A stretch of DNA of 64,000 bases from Palsa-883 sp963826975 (GCA_963826975.1 CAWGZJ010000031.1:1-64000); one strand, 5' to 3'. Shown: positions 18,403-27,758, counted from the stretch's first letter. Translations and numbers: made by a program. The notes: generated by a model from the letters alone, not told the origin.

Positions 18403-18849
18403 TTACGGCTCTTCCATGTCGGGGTACTGCTCCGGCGCATCGCCCTGCGTCGCCAGCACTTTCGGATACCGCGTCCTTGGTGTCTTCTGCCCCGTGTCGG
18501 TCAACGTCACCTGGAACAGCCACTCGTCGCCGTAGTCGAACAGCAACGTCATCCGGTGGCGAGGCTTGGGAAACGCGGTGGAGACGGCGGTCCGTTCGAC
18601 GCTCAATGCGTCGCTGTCCGTCTCCTCCAGGTCGGCGAACAGCTCGTATTTTGGCTCTGCCCGCATCAGTGTGCCGGGTGTCTTGCCACTGTAGAATCCA
18701 AACGCATGGTCGAAATCAAACCCGAACGCAGCCACGATGGCTTCAGCGAGGTTGTGCAACGACGCGTCGCCGGCGATCTCGATATCACGGTAGACTTTCG
18801 CATCGCTCTTCAACGCAGCGCGGAAGATATGGGTCGAAATCTGTGCCAT
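18403..18849 (-). CDS. Plasmid pRiA4b ORF-3 family protein
   Basis: A 148-residue protein. The pattern THIFRAALKSDAKVYRDIEI, then LHNLAEAIVAAFGFDFDHAFGF, and MTLLFDYGDEWLFQVTL is that of the PRiA4_ORF3 domain. The biochemical function of this family is not known; members often sit near mobile DNA. It ends close to a palindromic element. Confidence 0.85.
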   Translation of the reverse strand: MAQISTHIFRAALKSDAKVYRDIEIAGDASLHNLAEAIVAAFGFDFDHAFGFYSGKTPGTLMRAEPKYELFADLEETDSDALSVERTAVSTAFPKPRHRMTLLFDYGDEWLFQVTLTDTGQKTPRTRYPKVLATQGDAPEQYPDMEEP

Positions 18850-18904
18850 CGCCGGCTCCGTAATCCGGTGTCCTGACGATCCTAGGCGAGCGCCAGCCGC
18901 ATCG

Positions 18905-19696
18905 CTATCGCCACCCGAGCAGCAGTCGCTCCAGGCGCCCGATCAGCCACGCCACCACCAGCCCCAGCGCCGACAGCACCACGATGCCGGCCAGCAGGTT
19001 GCCCGTGTCGTACAGGTTCCCGGCCGACAGCACGAAGGCGCCGATCCCGCGGTCCGCGCCGATCATTTCGGCTGCCACCAGCAGAATGATCGCGATCGAG
19101 GCAGTGACGCGGAAGCCGCTCAGCAGCGCGGGAAGCGCGCCGGGCAGCACGATCTTGCGCACGATCGCCGCGTGCGACAGGCCGAAGCTCTGGCCCATGC
19201 GGATCAGGCCGCGCGACACGTTGTCCACCCCGCCGACCGTCGCGATCACCGTCGGAAAGAACACCCCGAACGCCAGGGTAACGATCTTCGAGCCCTCGCC
19301 GATGCCGAACCAGATGATGAACAACGGCACCAGCGCGATCTTCGGAATCGGAAACAATGCCGAGACCACGGCCATACCGGGCGAGCGCGCCGCGGACCAC
19401 AGCCCCACCGCCAAGCCGACCGAAATCCCGAAGACCGTGCCCAGCGTCCAGCCGATCGCCAGGCGCGCCAATGAGGCCGACAGATGCCGCCACAACTCAC
19501 CACTGATCGTCAGGTCATACAGTGCGGTGGCGATGGTGACCGGCGCCGGCAGGAACAGGCTATGGATCAGCCCGAGCGAGGCGCCAGCCTGCCACAGCAA
19601 GACCAGCCCGATCAGCGTCGCCGCCCCCGCCAGCGCATGGTCGCGCGGCCTGAAGCCGCCGCCGCGGAACGCTACCGGACCGTCAAGCCGGGGCAT
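18905..19696 (-). CDS. ABC transporter permease, nitrate/sulfonate/taurine type (SsuC/TauC-like)
   Basis: A 263-residue inner-membrane protein with about six hydrophobic segments. The binding-protein-dependent transport signature is seen in LIRMGQSFGLSHAAIVRKIV, then LPGALPALLSGFRV. It completes the importer whose ATPase and binding protein lie at 21.2-23.1 kb on the same strand. Those genes are separated from this one by an unknown membrane gene and about 440 bases of repeats. It starts 14 bases after that membrane gene's stop, so the two are likely co-transcribed. Confidence 0.9.
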   Translation of the reverse strand: MPRLDGPVAFRGGGFRPRDHALAGAATLIGLVLLWQAGASLGLIHSLFLPAPVTIATALYDLTISGELWRHLSASLARLAIGWTLGTVFGISVGLAVGLWSAARSPGMAVVSALFPIPKIALVPLFIIWFGIGEGSKIVTLAFGVFFPTVIATVGGVDNVSRGLIRMGQSFGLSHAAIVRKIVLPGALPALLSGFRVTASIAIILLVAAEMIGADRGIGAFVLSAGNLYDTGNLLAGIVVLSALGLVVAWLIGRLERLLLGWR

Positions 19697-19710
19697 GGTT
19701 CATCTCGCCA

Positions 19711-20760
19711 TCATGCGGCCACCGGATGCCGCGTCGGTGCAAGCGCATCGTCCGGAAAGACCTGATGATACCGCTGCATCAGTTCGTCGAGCAGTCCCTT
19801 TGCCTGAGCCCACTGCCTGCCCTCACCGGTGGTCACGTCATCGCACAGCTTAGGCACTTCCCGTCGATACTCGGGCTCGCGTGCCCTGAGCCTGCCCTGT
19901 CGCAAAGCGTCTTTGTATTGCTCACGCAGGAAGTCATAGGCCACCAGTTCGCTCAATAAAATCGTGATCAACTGTTCAGCCTGGGTCGGCTCATATTCCA
20001 CCAGATCCCGCATCGCGTGCCGCGCGCTCTCCAGTGCAAGGAACTGCATGTATACTATGTCCTTGATCGCCAGGTTCCACGCCTCAACATCGTCGCTGCC
20101 CGGTTTCGGATGTGGCAGTTCCGCCAGCTTGCGCAGCTTGTCGCGCATGACCTTCATATAGGTGTAGAAGGCGGTGATCGGCTTGACCACGTCAGCTTCC
20201 AGCAACTGCAAATCCTTCACCGAGGCGTCGAACACCGGGAAATAGCTCTCCTGCGAGGTGAAACGACCGTCAACCGGCATCTCATCCCGCACGCGCGGCG
20301 GCGCTGCTGTCGCGGCCTTGTCGACGAACTGATCGACAAAGCGCTGCACCATGTCGACCACGATGGCGACCCGGCACAGCGTGGCGATCTCGCAGGCAAA
20401 CAGGTCCACGATCCCCAGGCGGGCGCTGCCGGACTGGTACGTCCATGCCAACACGCCGCATCCCACGGCCCCGATCGCGCCGATGAAAGTACCGCTGTCG
20501 CTGATGGCCTCGAACGCATACCGCACCAGCAGCCAGCCGCTGTGCGTGCTTTCAACTGCCGGCCAATTGGCCATGATCGAGTGCCAGAAATCAAAGCCGA
20601 CGGCGAGGACAGAGGCCACCAGGATGATGATGATGGTGGTCCAGAAGATCAGCCGCAGATCGGCAACATGACGCGAGCGCCCCAGCCGCACGTAGGTGGC
20701 GGATTCCTCACCCTGGTGCAGCTGCCGCAGTGTCGCCGTCGGCCACAGGTAGGAGAGCAT
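19711..20760 (-). CDS. Hypothetical membrane protein inserted in ABC operon
   Basis: A 349-residue protein I do not recognise. Two strong hydrophobic segments occur near residues 37-58 (LIFWTTIIIILVASVLAVGF) and 90-110 (TFIGAIGAVGCGVLAWTY). A long, charged, helical cytoplasmic part follows (residues 140-349) with KDLQLLEADVVKPITAFYTY and VYMQFLALESARHAMRDLV. No enzymatic motif is visible. It lies between the ATPase and permease genes of a nitrate/sulfonate-type importer and just before the permease, so it may be an accessory of that operon or an insertion into it. Confidence 0.75.
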   Translation of the reverse strand: MLSYLWPTATLRQLHQGEESATYVRLGRSRHVADLRLIFWTTIIIILVASVLAVGFDFWHSIMANWPAVESTHSGWLLVRYAFEAISDSGTFIGAIGAVGCGVLAWTYQSGSARLGIVDLFACEIATLCRVAIVVDMVQRFVDQFVDKAATAAPPRVRDEMPVDGRFTSQESYFPVFDASVKDLQLLEADVVKPITAFYTYMKVMRDKLRKLAELPHPKPGSDDVEAWNLAIKDIVYMQFLALESARHAMRDLVEYEPTQAEQLITILLSELVAYDFLREQYKDALRQGRLRAREPEYRREVPKLCDDVTTGEGRQWAQAKGLLDELMQRYHQVFPDDALAPTRHPVAA

Positions 20761-20835
20761 GCGCCCGCCTCCGCTGGTTTAGCCGGAAGATGCAAGCACG
20801 GCACGATGGATCGGGCAGTGAATTGCGTCACAGTG

Positions 20836-21008
20836 GTATCATACCAGTGGCCGTAAAGATTGACCCACCGACGGTGCCCCCGTCATGCCGGCGCAGGCCG
20901 GTATCCACGACTTGCCTTCGTTGCAGCAAAGAAAGTCGTGGACGCCGGCATTCGCCGGCGTGACGGGGGGTGCAGCGGAAAAGTCGATCATTCGGACGGC
21001 TGGTATAC
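20836..21008. repeat. ATACCA-family palindromic element, intact copy
   Basis: Outer ends ATACCAGTGGCCGTAAAGAT and CGGACGGCTGGTATAC. Central stem CCGTCATGCCGGCG... / ...CGCCGGCGTGACGGGG, closing at CCACGACT and AGTCGTGG with a loop in the opposite orientation to that of the copy at 18.2 kb. It sits in the gap between the unknown membrane gene and the ABC ATPase. Confidence 0.85.
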
Positions 21009-21057
21009 CCATCGCTCGAAGGAATCTGTGCTCTGTCGTATGACAGGAAGCAGAAAG

Positions 21058-21143
21058 TCACCACAGAGACACAGAGGCACAGAGCAGAAAGAGCAAGTGG
21101 TCGGCTCGATATTCTTCTCTGTGCCTCGGTGCCTCTGTGGTGA
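21058..21143. repeat. Inverted repeat, CACCACAGAGACAC family (copy 2)
   Basis: 27-bp arms at 21058-21084 and 21117-21143 with two mismatches. Flanking GACAGGAAGCAGAAAG and CTTTGTTTCTGTC extend the pairing outward. Same family as 6753-6826 and 24518-24605. Confidence 0.8.
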
Positions 21144-21196
21144 TTCTTTGTTTCTGTCATCATCGAAAGCACGGATTTCCATGGGTAAGTGGTATA

Positions 21197-21979
21197 CTAC
21201 GCGGTGTGCGCGCTGATCTCCCGTTCCGCCGCCGCGGCGTCATCGCGGATCATGCGCCATAGCTCGGCTTCGACCCGCACCAGATCGGCATCGCCCGCCT
21301 GCCGCCCGGCCAGCGGACGGTCGATCCGCAGCACCGCGCGCACCCGCCCCGGCCGGCGCGACAGCACAACGATCTGCTGGCCCAGCCGCGCCGCCTCGGC
21401 CAGGTTGTGCGTGACGTAGACCGTGGTGGTCCCGGCGCGCTCGATCAGCGCGGCGAACTCGTCCAGCAGCAGGTCGCGGGTCTGCGCATCCAGCGCCGAG
21501 AGTGGCTCGTCCATCAGCAGGCATGCCGGGCGCACCGCCAAAGCCCGCGCGATGCCGACCCGCTGGCGCATTCCGCCGGAGAGCTGCCTCGGCCAGGCCC
21601 GCGCGAAGTCGGACAGGCCGGTCAGCGCCAGCACCTCGGCGACGCGCGCGGCCCGCTCGGCACGCGGCAAGCGTTCCTCGAGCACCAGCGAAACGTTGCC
21701 GGCAACGCTCCGCCACGGCAGCAACGCGAAGTCCTGGAACACATAGGTCAGCGGATTGAGGCAATCGTCCGCCACGACGCCTTCGCAGCGCACCGTCCCG
21801 CCGCTCGGCGCCAGCATTCCGCCCATGATGCCGAGCAGCGTCGACTTGCCGCAGCCGGACGGGCCGACCAGCACCAGCACCTCGCCCGGTTCGGCCGTCA
21901 GGTCGATGCCGTCCAGCACCGGGAGATCACGATAGGCATGCCGCACGCCGGCCAGCACGAGCCGCAAGCCGGCCATCAC
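21197..21979 (-). CDS. ABC transporter ATP-binding protein, nitrate/sulfonate/taurine type (SsuB/TauB-like)
   Basis: A 260-residue ATPase. Walker A GPSGCGKST (about residues 38-46), Q-loop in YVFQDFALLPW, signature LSGGMRQRV, Walker B LLMDEPLSALD and the H-loop THN are all present. It overlaps the binding-protein gene by four bases (ATGA), and so belongs to the operon MFS-binding protein-ATPase. It powers import through the permease at 18.9 kb. Confidence 0.93.
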   Translation of the reverse strand: MMAGLRLVLAGVRHAYRDLPVLDGIDLTAEPGEVLVLVGPSGCGKSTLLGIMGGMLAPSGGTVRCEGVVADDCLNPLTYVFQDFALLPWRSVAGNVSLVLEERLPRAERAARVAEVLALTGLSDFARAWPRQLSGGMRQRVGIARALAVRPACLLMDEPLSALDAQTRDLLLDEFAALIERAGTTTVYVTHNLAEAARLGQQIVVLSRRPGRVRAVLRIDRPLAGRQAGDADLVRVEAELWRMIRDDAAAAEREISAHTA

Positions 21980-23055
21980 CGCGTTGGCAGGAAGCGCGTG
22001 TCGATGAGGCTGGCAGGCAGGTTGTCGGCCTCCGGGCCGGGTTTCACCAGACCTTGCGCCACGAACCAGTTGTACTGCGCTTCGACGTCAGCCACGTCCA
22101 GCGCGCCGCCGCCGTCATAGTAGCCGACCCCGTCCAGGATCTTTGCCCGCGCCGCCGGATCGCCGGTGAAGACGTATTTGGTGATCAGCGGGATCATCGC
22201 GTCGGCCTTGGCGTCGATGATCGGCCGCCCCTGTGCGTCGAGGCGCAGGAACGCGTCGCGATAGTCGTCGACGCCCTTCTGGTAAGCGCCGGCGAAGCGA
22301 TGCAGCGCGTCGGCTTGCTGAGCGACCATCCGCTTGGTCGCGAACAGGGCGGTGATCTGGTACGGCACGATGTCGCCAACCCAGCCGATAATGTGCGCCT
22401 GCCCCTTCGCCGCCAGCGGTTTCGCCATCGAGGCGATGGCGATCGTCGCGTCCACCTGATCGCTCTGCACCGCGGCCACCATGTTGATCACCTGTTGCAC
22501 CGGGCGCAGCGTCAGGCTCTTAAGGTCGAACCCCTTGGCCTCGGCGATGCGCCCCAGCATGTAGTGGAACGAGGAGCCATACTGGGTGATCGCGAAGCTG
22601 TGCCCAGCCAGCTTGTCGGGCGAGGTCAGTCCCGCCTCAAAGGCCTGGTTCGACACCAAGATGGCGGAGCCTTCGTAGCCGCGCTGCTCGTGCAGGCCGC
22701 CGCCGATCACCTTCAGCGCACCGGTCGCCGCCAGCGCGAAGAAACCGCCGGTCAGCGCGGTGACGCCGACCTCGATGTCGCCGGCGACCGCCGCGGCGGC
22801 AATCGGCTGCGCGGATTCGAAGAAGGTGAATGCCAGCTCGATGCCGGCGTCGCGAAAGTAGCCGCGTTCCTGCGCGATGTAGAACGGCGCCGGCGACAGC
22901 GTGTGTAGCAGGCCGAGGCGCACGGGGGCGGCGGCGTGGGCAGGCGGCAAGATCAATGTCCACGCACGGGGCGCGATCAAAGTCCATGCGTGGGGTGCGA
23001 TCGCCCCGGCCAGAATTCCGAGCGTGGCACGGCGACTCAATCGATTGATATTCAT
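21976..23055 (-). CDS. ABC substrate-binding protein, SsuA/TauA (NMT1-like)
   Basis: A 359-residue periplasmic protein with a Tat-like or Sec signal (SRRATLGILAGAIAPHAW). The mature part starts near AAAPVRLGLLHTLSPAPFYI, typical of the NMT1/SsuA fold (FYIAQERGYFRDAGIELAF). The signal region contains a tandem duplication (HAWTLIAP / RAWTLILP) from a 24-bp repeat. The ligand could be a sulfonate, a nitrate-like ion, a pyrimidine precursor or a small aromatic acid; the sequence does not decide. Confidence 0.88.
   Translation of the reverse strand: MNINRLSRRATLGILAGAIAPHAWTLIAPRAWTLILPPAHAAAPVRLGLLHTLSPAPFYIAQERGYFRDAGIELAFTFFESAQPIAAAAVAGDIEVGVTALTGGFFALAATGALKVIGGGLHEQRGYEGSAILVSNQAFEAGLTSPDKLAGHSFAITQYGSSFHYMLGRIAEAKGFDLKSLTLRPVQQVINMVAAVQSDQVDATIAIASMAKPLAAKGQAHIIGWVGDIVPYQITALFATKRMVAQQADALHRFAGAYQKGVDDYRDAFLRLDAQGRPIIDAKADAMIPLITKYVFTGDPAARAKILDGVGYYDGGGALDVADVEAQYNWFVAQGLVKPGPEADNLPASLIDTRFLPTR
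22951..22998. repeat. 24-bp tandem duplication inside the binding-protein signal peptide
   Basis: Two adjacent 24-bp units (22951-22974 and 22975-22998), each beginning GATCAA and containing GTCCA, differ at a few positions, and a partial third unit follows. It adds eight residues to the signal peptide while keeping frame. Confidence 0.8.
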
Positions 23056-23064
23056 GCGCCGGTC

Positions 23065-24339
23065 CTAGCGGCGCAGCGGCAGCGTGCCAAGCAGGCCGAC
23101 CACGCCGCCCGCCATCAGGTAGAAGGCCGGGATCATGTGGCTGCCGGTCACTGCGATCAGCCAGGTGATCACCAGCGCCGCCGTGCCGCCGAACACCGAG
23201 ACCGCGATGTTGTCCGACAGCCCCAGCCCGGTCGCCAGCGCGCGGTTCGGGAACATGTCGCCGATGCCGGTCAGGATCGGCCCCTGGTACAGCGCGATCA
23301 CCACCCCGAACACGAGCTGGTAGATCAGCAGCGACACCAGGCTCGGTAAATCGTTGATGAAAACGAACATGGGCCAGGCCAGGATGATCAGCAGGCTCGG
23401 CGCCAGGCGCAGGAAAAACCGCGGGCCGAAACGATCGACGAAGTGACCCACCACCGGGATCAGCACCCCGGCCGTGACGGTCCCGAACATCGTCGCGGCG
23501 AAACCGGCGGATTGCGGCAGGTGCAAGGTGCGAACCGCGTAGACAGGTGTGTAGACCAGCAGCACATAGGTGCAGATCGTTGACAGCGTGATCAGCGCGC
23601 CGCTGGCTAATGCCTCGCGCGGATATTTGTGGATGACGTCGTGGAACGGTGTGGCGGCGCGATCATGCGTGCGCCGGTGCTCCGGCGGATCGGCGATGCG
23701 GGTGCGCAGGATGTAGCCCACGGGACCGATCAGCAGGCCGAGCAGGAACGGCACGCGCCAACCCCAGGCCTCCAGCTCACCCGGGCTGAACCCGCGCGTT
23801 ACCAGCGTGCCGACGGCGAGACCAAGCGCGATGAACAGCGAAGACGAGGCGTAGACCCAGCTCACGTAGAAGCCGGCGCGGCCGGGCGGGGCGTATTCGC
23901 GCATGAAGGCGGTGGCGTTGCCCATTTCCCCGCCGGTGGAAAAGCCTTGCAGCAGTCGCGCGAGCATCAGCAGCAGCGGTGCGGCGACGCCGATCTGCGC
24001 ATAGGTCGGCATCAGCGCGATCATTGCGGTACCGATGCACATCAGCATGATGGTCAGCGACAGCGCCGCCTTGCGGCCCATCCGGTCGGAGTACATCCCG
24101 AGCAGCGTGCCGCCGAGCGGGCGCATGAAGAAGCCGACCGAGAACGTGCCGAGGGACAGCAGGAGCGAGGTGAGTGGATCGCCGGTAGGAAAGAACAGCG
24201 TCGCGATCACGGCGGCGAACACGCCGTACAGCATGAAGTTGTACCACTCGAGCCCGTTGCCGATGACCGCCGCCAGCACGGCGAGCGGCGCCGGCGCCGC
24301 TGTCGTGGTTTCCGCGGCCGCCACCACGCGTTGTTGCAT
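23065..24339 (-). CDS. MFS transporter, metabolite:H+ symporter (MHS) type
   Basis: A 424-residue inner-membrane transporter with about 12 hydrophobic segments. MHS hallmarks are GNGLEWYNFMLYGVFAAVIA, the loop GMYSDRMGRKAAL, and RLLQGFSTGGEMGNATAFM. Relatives import organic acids, betaine or aromatic acids with protons. I start it at MQQRVVAAAE; the open frame extends 45 codons more without family similarity. It is nine bases upstream of the binding-protein gene, so it probably shares the operon and perhaps the substrate class. Confidence 0.9.
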   Translation of the reverse strand: MQQRVVAAAETTTAAPAPLAVLAAVIGNGLEWYNFMLYGVFAAVIATLFFPTGDPLTSLLLSLGTFSVGFFMRPLGGTLLGMYSDRMGRKAALSLTIMLMCIGTAMIALMPTYAQIGVAAPLLLMLARLLQGFSTGGEMGNATAFMREYAPPGRAGFYVSWVYASSSLFIALGLAVGTLVTRGFSPGELEAWGWRVPFLLGLLIGPVGYILRTRIADPPEHRRTHDRAATPFHDVIHKYPREALASGALITLSTICTYVLLVYTPVYAVRTLHLPQSAGFAATMFGTVTAGVLIPVVGHFVDRFGPRFFLRLAPSLLIILAWPMFVFINDLPSLVSLLIYQLVFGVVIALYQGPILTGIGDMFPNRALATGLGLSDNIAVSVFGGTAALVITWLIAVTGSHMIPAFYLMAGGVVGLLGTLPLRR

Positions 24340-24517
24340 CGCTGCCTGCCCCCTGCCGCGCTGGCGCGGACGCACCACTGCCGGCCGCGGCGCGAGACTG
24401 CGATGACAGGGACCCGGTATCAAGCGGTGCCCGCGCCCGCGATGACCGGGCGATAATCGTCCTGGTATACCCAATGCTCACCGCAATCTGTGCCCTGCCG
24501 CGTGTCCGCAAGCAAGG

Positions 24518-24605
24518 ATCACCACAGAGACACGGAGGCACAGAGCAAAAAGGCCCAGTGCTCAACTCGATATTCTTCTCTGTGTCTCCGTGTCTCTGTG
24601 GTGAT
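24518..24605. repeat. Inverted repeat, CACCACAGAGACAC family (copy 3)
   Basis: 28-bp arms at 24518-24545 and 24578-24605 with a single mismatch. It lies between the MFS gene and the liv operon. Confidence 0.82.
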
Positions 24606-24724
24606 TCTTTACTGCAAATAGTTATCAAAAATACAGGTTTGCCCGAGCGAATGGTACATAACGCCACCATATCGTGCGACCCAGTACGCTAACCGCCCCG
24701 GGACCGCGGGACTTCCACAAGCAA

Positions 24725-24785
24725 GCTTCACCACGAAGTAAGCCAGCGGCCGCCCGCCGGCCGCTGGCTTACTTCGTGGTGAAGC
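24725..24785. terminator. Perfect 27-bp hairpin downstream of liv operon
   Basis: Arms 24725-24751 and 24759-24785 are exact reverse complements around a 7-base loop (GCCCGCC), and flanking AAGCAAG / CTTGC-type bases prolong the pairing. It lies about 80 bases beyond the end of livF. It could terminate the liv transcript, although there is no clear U-tract. Confidence 0.55.
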
Positions 24786-24862
24786 CTGCTTGCCGAAGAT
24801 CGAGCGCCTAGCCCGATTCCGATAGTGCCCGGATCGCCTCACCGCCTGGCGCAACGGTAAAG

Positions 24863-25584
24863 CTAAACTGCCACCTGCAACTCGCCCAGATAGGCCTCGC
24901 GGATCAGCGGATTGCGCCGCAGTTCGTCGGCGGCGCCGGACAGCACCACCTGGCCGGTCTGCAACACATAGGCGCGGTGTGCGATCGACAGCGCCATGTT
25001 GGCGTTCTGCTCCACCATGAAGATGGTGGTGCCCTGGCGGTTGATCTCCTGGATGATGTCGAACACCTGCTCGACGAAGATCGGAGACAGGCCCATCGAA
25101 GGTTCATCCATGCACAGCAAGTCGGACGGGCCATCAGCGCGCGGCCCATCGCCACCATCTGCTGCTCGCCGCCCGACAATGTGCCGGCGATCTGCGTCCG
25201 GCGCTCCTTGACCCGCGGGAACAGCGTGTAGACGCGCTCCAGGTCCTGATCGAATTCCGGGCCGTGCTTGCGCAGGTAGGCACCCATCTCGAGGTTCTCG
25301 AAGACGGTCATGCGCGGGAACAGGCGGCGCGCTTCCAGCACCGGGGCGATGCCACGGCGAACGCGCTCCGCGGTGGGCAGCTTCTCGATCGGTTGGCCAG
25401 CGAAAATCACCTGGCCGCGGGTCGGACGCACCACGCCCATGATGGTCTTCATCGTGGTGGACTTGCCGCTGGCGTTGCCGCCGAGCAGGGCGATGATCTC
25501 GCCCTTTTCGATCGCGTAGTTGACCTGCTTCAGCACATGCAGATCGCCGTAGTGGGTGTCGACGTCCTTGAATTCAAGCAGCAT
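24863..25584 (-). CDS. livF: Branched-chain amino acid ABC transporter ATP-binding protein LivF, frameshifted
   Basis: About 239 residues over two frames. The first frame has Walker A (GGNASGKST), the Q-loop region and signature LSGGEQQMVAMGRALMARP. It then shifts near 25118-25126 into the second frame, which carries Walker B (LLCMDEPSMGLSP), MVEQNANMALSIAHRAYVL and the C-terminus IREAYLGELQVAV. One base is missing between the codons for ARP and LLCMDEP. LivF and LivG energise import through LivH/LivM. Last gene of the operon. Confidence 0.9.
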
Positions 25585-25628
25585 GGTTGGCCTCTAAGGC
25601 GATGCCGGATCGACGGAATGGGGGATGG

Positions 25629-26424
25629 TCACGCGACTCCCGCGGCGGCGGCCTGGGCGTTGCGGCCGAGATAGGCGCGCAGCACCTCCTCATTCTTGCG
25701 CACCTCGTCGGGCTTGCCCGAGGCGATCACGTCGCCATGGTCAAGCACATAGACGGTGTCGGCCAGACGCGTCACAACGTCCAGCTTGTGCTCGATCAGC
25801 AGCACGGTCAGGCCCAGGTCGTTCAGGCTTTTGATCTGCTCCGCCAGCTCCAGCGTTTCCGCCGGGTTCATCCCCGCGGTCGGTTCGTCCAGCAGCAGGA
25901 TGCGCGGGCGGGAGGCAAGCGCACGAGCGATCTCGATGCGGCGGCGATTGGCGTAGGACAGGCCGGCGACCATCTGCTCGGTGCGCGGCACCAGCCGGTT
26001 GCCGAAGATCGAAAACATCTCCATCGCCCATTCGCGCGCCGCTTTTTCCTCGGCCCGCGTCGAGGGCGGGCGAAAGATCGCCTGCAGCACGCCGGTCTTC
26101 AGCCGCGTGTGCTGGCTGACCAGGGCGTTGTCCATCACCGTCAGGTTGGGGAACAGTCGCAGGTTCTGGAAGGTGCGCGCGATCCCCTTGGCCAGGATCT
26201 CATGCGGCGGCAGGCCGATCATCTCCTCGCCGTGGAAGCGGATCGAACCTTCGTCGGCCTCGACCAGCCCGGTGATGGCGTTGAACAGGGTGGATTTGCC
26301 GGAGCCGTTCGGTCCGATCACCGCGACCACGCTGCCGGTCGGCACGGTGATGTCGACTTTGTTCAGCGCGACCAGGCCGCCGAAACGGACGCGTGACGCC
26401 CTTGATCTCCAGCGCTGCCGCGCC
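25629..26424 (-). CDS. livG: Branched-chain amino acid ABC transporter ATP-binding protein LivG, N-terminus disrupted
   Basis: From RFGGLVALNKVDITVPTGSV onward the ATPase is intact: Walker A GPNGSGKST, YANRRRIEIARAL signature region, Walker B ILLLDEPTAGMNP and LIEHKLDVV. The preceding residues ALEIKGVT lie in another frame (26401-26415), and the end of livM lies in a third, giving two indels within about 30 bases. No start codon is visible in the ALEIKGVT frame. It may be a livM-livG fusion, which exists in other bacteria, or the start may be hidden by errors. The start coordinate is approximate. Confidence 0.8.
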
Positions 26425-27729
26425 CGGTGCGCACCTCGCCGCCCAGGCCCTGCAGCTTCAGGTCGGTGAACCCGCCGCGTCGTATCTCGGCGTGCTGCTG
26501 GTCGAAGGTCAGTGCCTTCTGTGGGCGCACCGCCGGGATCAGCCCCTGTCGTCGGAACAGCATCATGAACACCAGGATGATGCCGAAGATCAGCTCGATC
26601 GATTGCACGAAATCGGCCTTCTGCAGAATGGTGCTGTTGACCGCCCGGCCCAGCACATGGGTCCACTCGGTCAGGTCCTGCAGCCACCAGGATTGCAGAA
26701 GCTGCAGGATGAAGGCGCCCAGCACCACGCCCCAGACGCTGCCGATACCGCCGAACACGATCATCACCAGGATCATGACCGAGACCGGAAAGCCGAACAT
26801 CTCCGGCGTCGCGGTCTGCAGCTTGGCGACGTAGAACACGCCGGTCATGCCGGCGAACGCCGCGCCGATGGCGAAGGCCAGCAGCTTGAACTTGGTGCGG
26901 TCCACGCCCATCGCGCCGGCGGCGATCTCGTCTTCGCGGATGGCCATCCAGGCGCGGCCGATACGCGAGTCCCGCAATCGGATGGAGATGAATATCAGCA
27001 TCGCCACCATCGCGATGGCGACGTAATAATACGGCACGGAATTGACGCCGAAGCTCCAACCGAACAGTTGCGGTGCGGCGACACCGTTCAGTCCGGCCGC
27101 GCCGTTGGTCAGGTCGGACCAGTTGCGCACCACGATCGGCATGATCTCGCCGAAACCCAGGGTGACGATCGCCAGATAGTCGCCGCGCAGCCGCAACGTG
27201 GGCAGCGCCGAACACCACGCCGAAGAACGACGCCAGCGCTGCCGCCAGCGGCAAGCGCCAGCCAGAACGACAGCGTGAAATGCACCACCATGCCGGTGCC
27301 GACATCCGCTGGCACTGGCGTTGCCAGGCCGAGGAATTGGAACACATCCCAGAACGAGTTCCAGGCCGGCTGCAGCTGGAAGGCGGTCAGGATGCCGTAA
27401 GTGTAGGCGCCGATCGCGAAGAACGCGGCGTAACCAAGATCGAGCAGGCCGGCGAAGCCGACCACGATGTTGAGCCCGAGCGCCAGCGTCGCATAGGCCG
27501 CCGCGTTGGCCATCGAGTCGACGTCGGCGTCGTTGCTGTCGATGTAGAGCGGGAACGTCAACGCGGCGATGATCAGCAGGGTGATGCCGAGCTGCCGGCG
27601 CCGGGCATCGGGGATCCACGCGATCGGTCGCATCAACAGCGACGGCGCGGCTATGGTGCCCATGGGCGTACCAGTGGGGGTGCCGGTGGGCGGGGCGGTG
27701 GTCGTGCCGGTGGTTGCGCCGTTGGCCAT
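26363..27729 (-). CDS. livM: Branched-chain amino acid ABC transporter permease LivM, frameshifted
   Basis: An inner-membrane permease spread over three frames. It starts with a Thr/Pro/Gly-rich leader (TTTAPPTGTPTG) and RRRQLGITLLIIAALTF, runs to FWLALAA, and shifts near 27240-27256 to ALASFFGVVFGA. It shifts again near 27196-27205 to PTLRLRGDYLAIVTLGFGEI, the conserved LivM block. The C-terminal FMMLFRRQGLIPAVRP is followed by about 50 residues running into livG. Two compensating-type indels within 60 bases are unusual. Confidence 0.85.
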
Positions 27730-27758
27730 GTCTCTATCGCCTCTCCTGGCGTTCCGGG

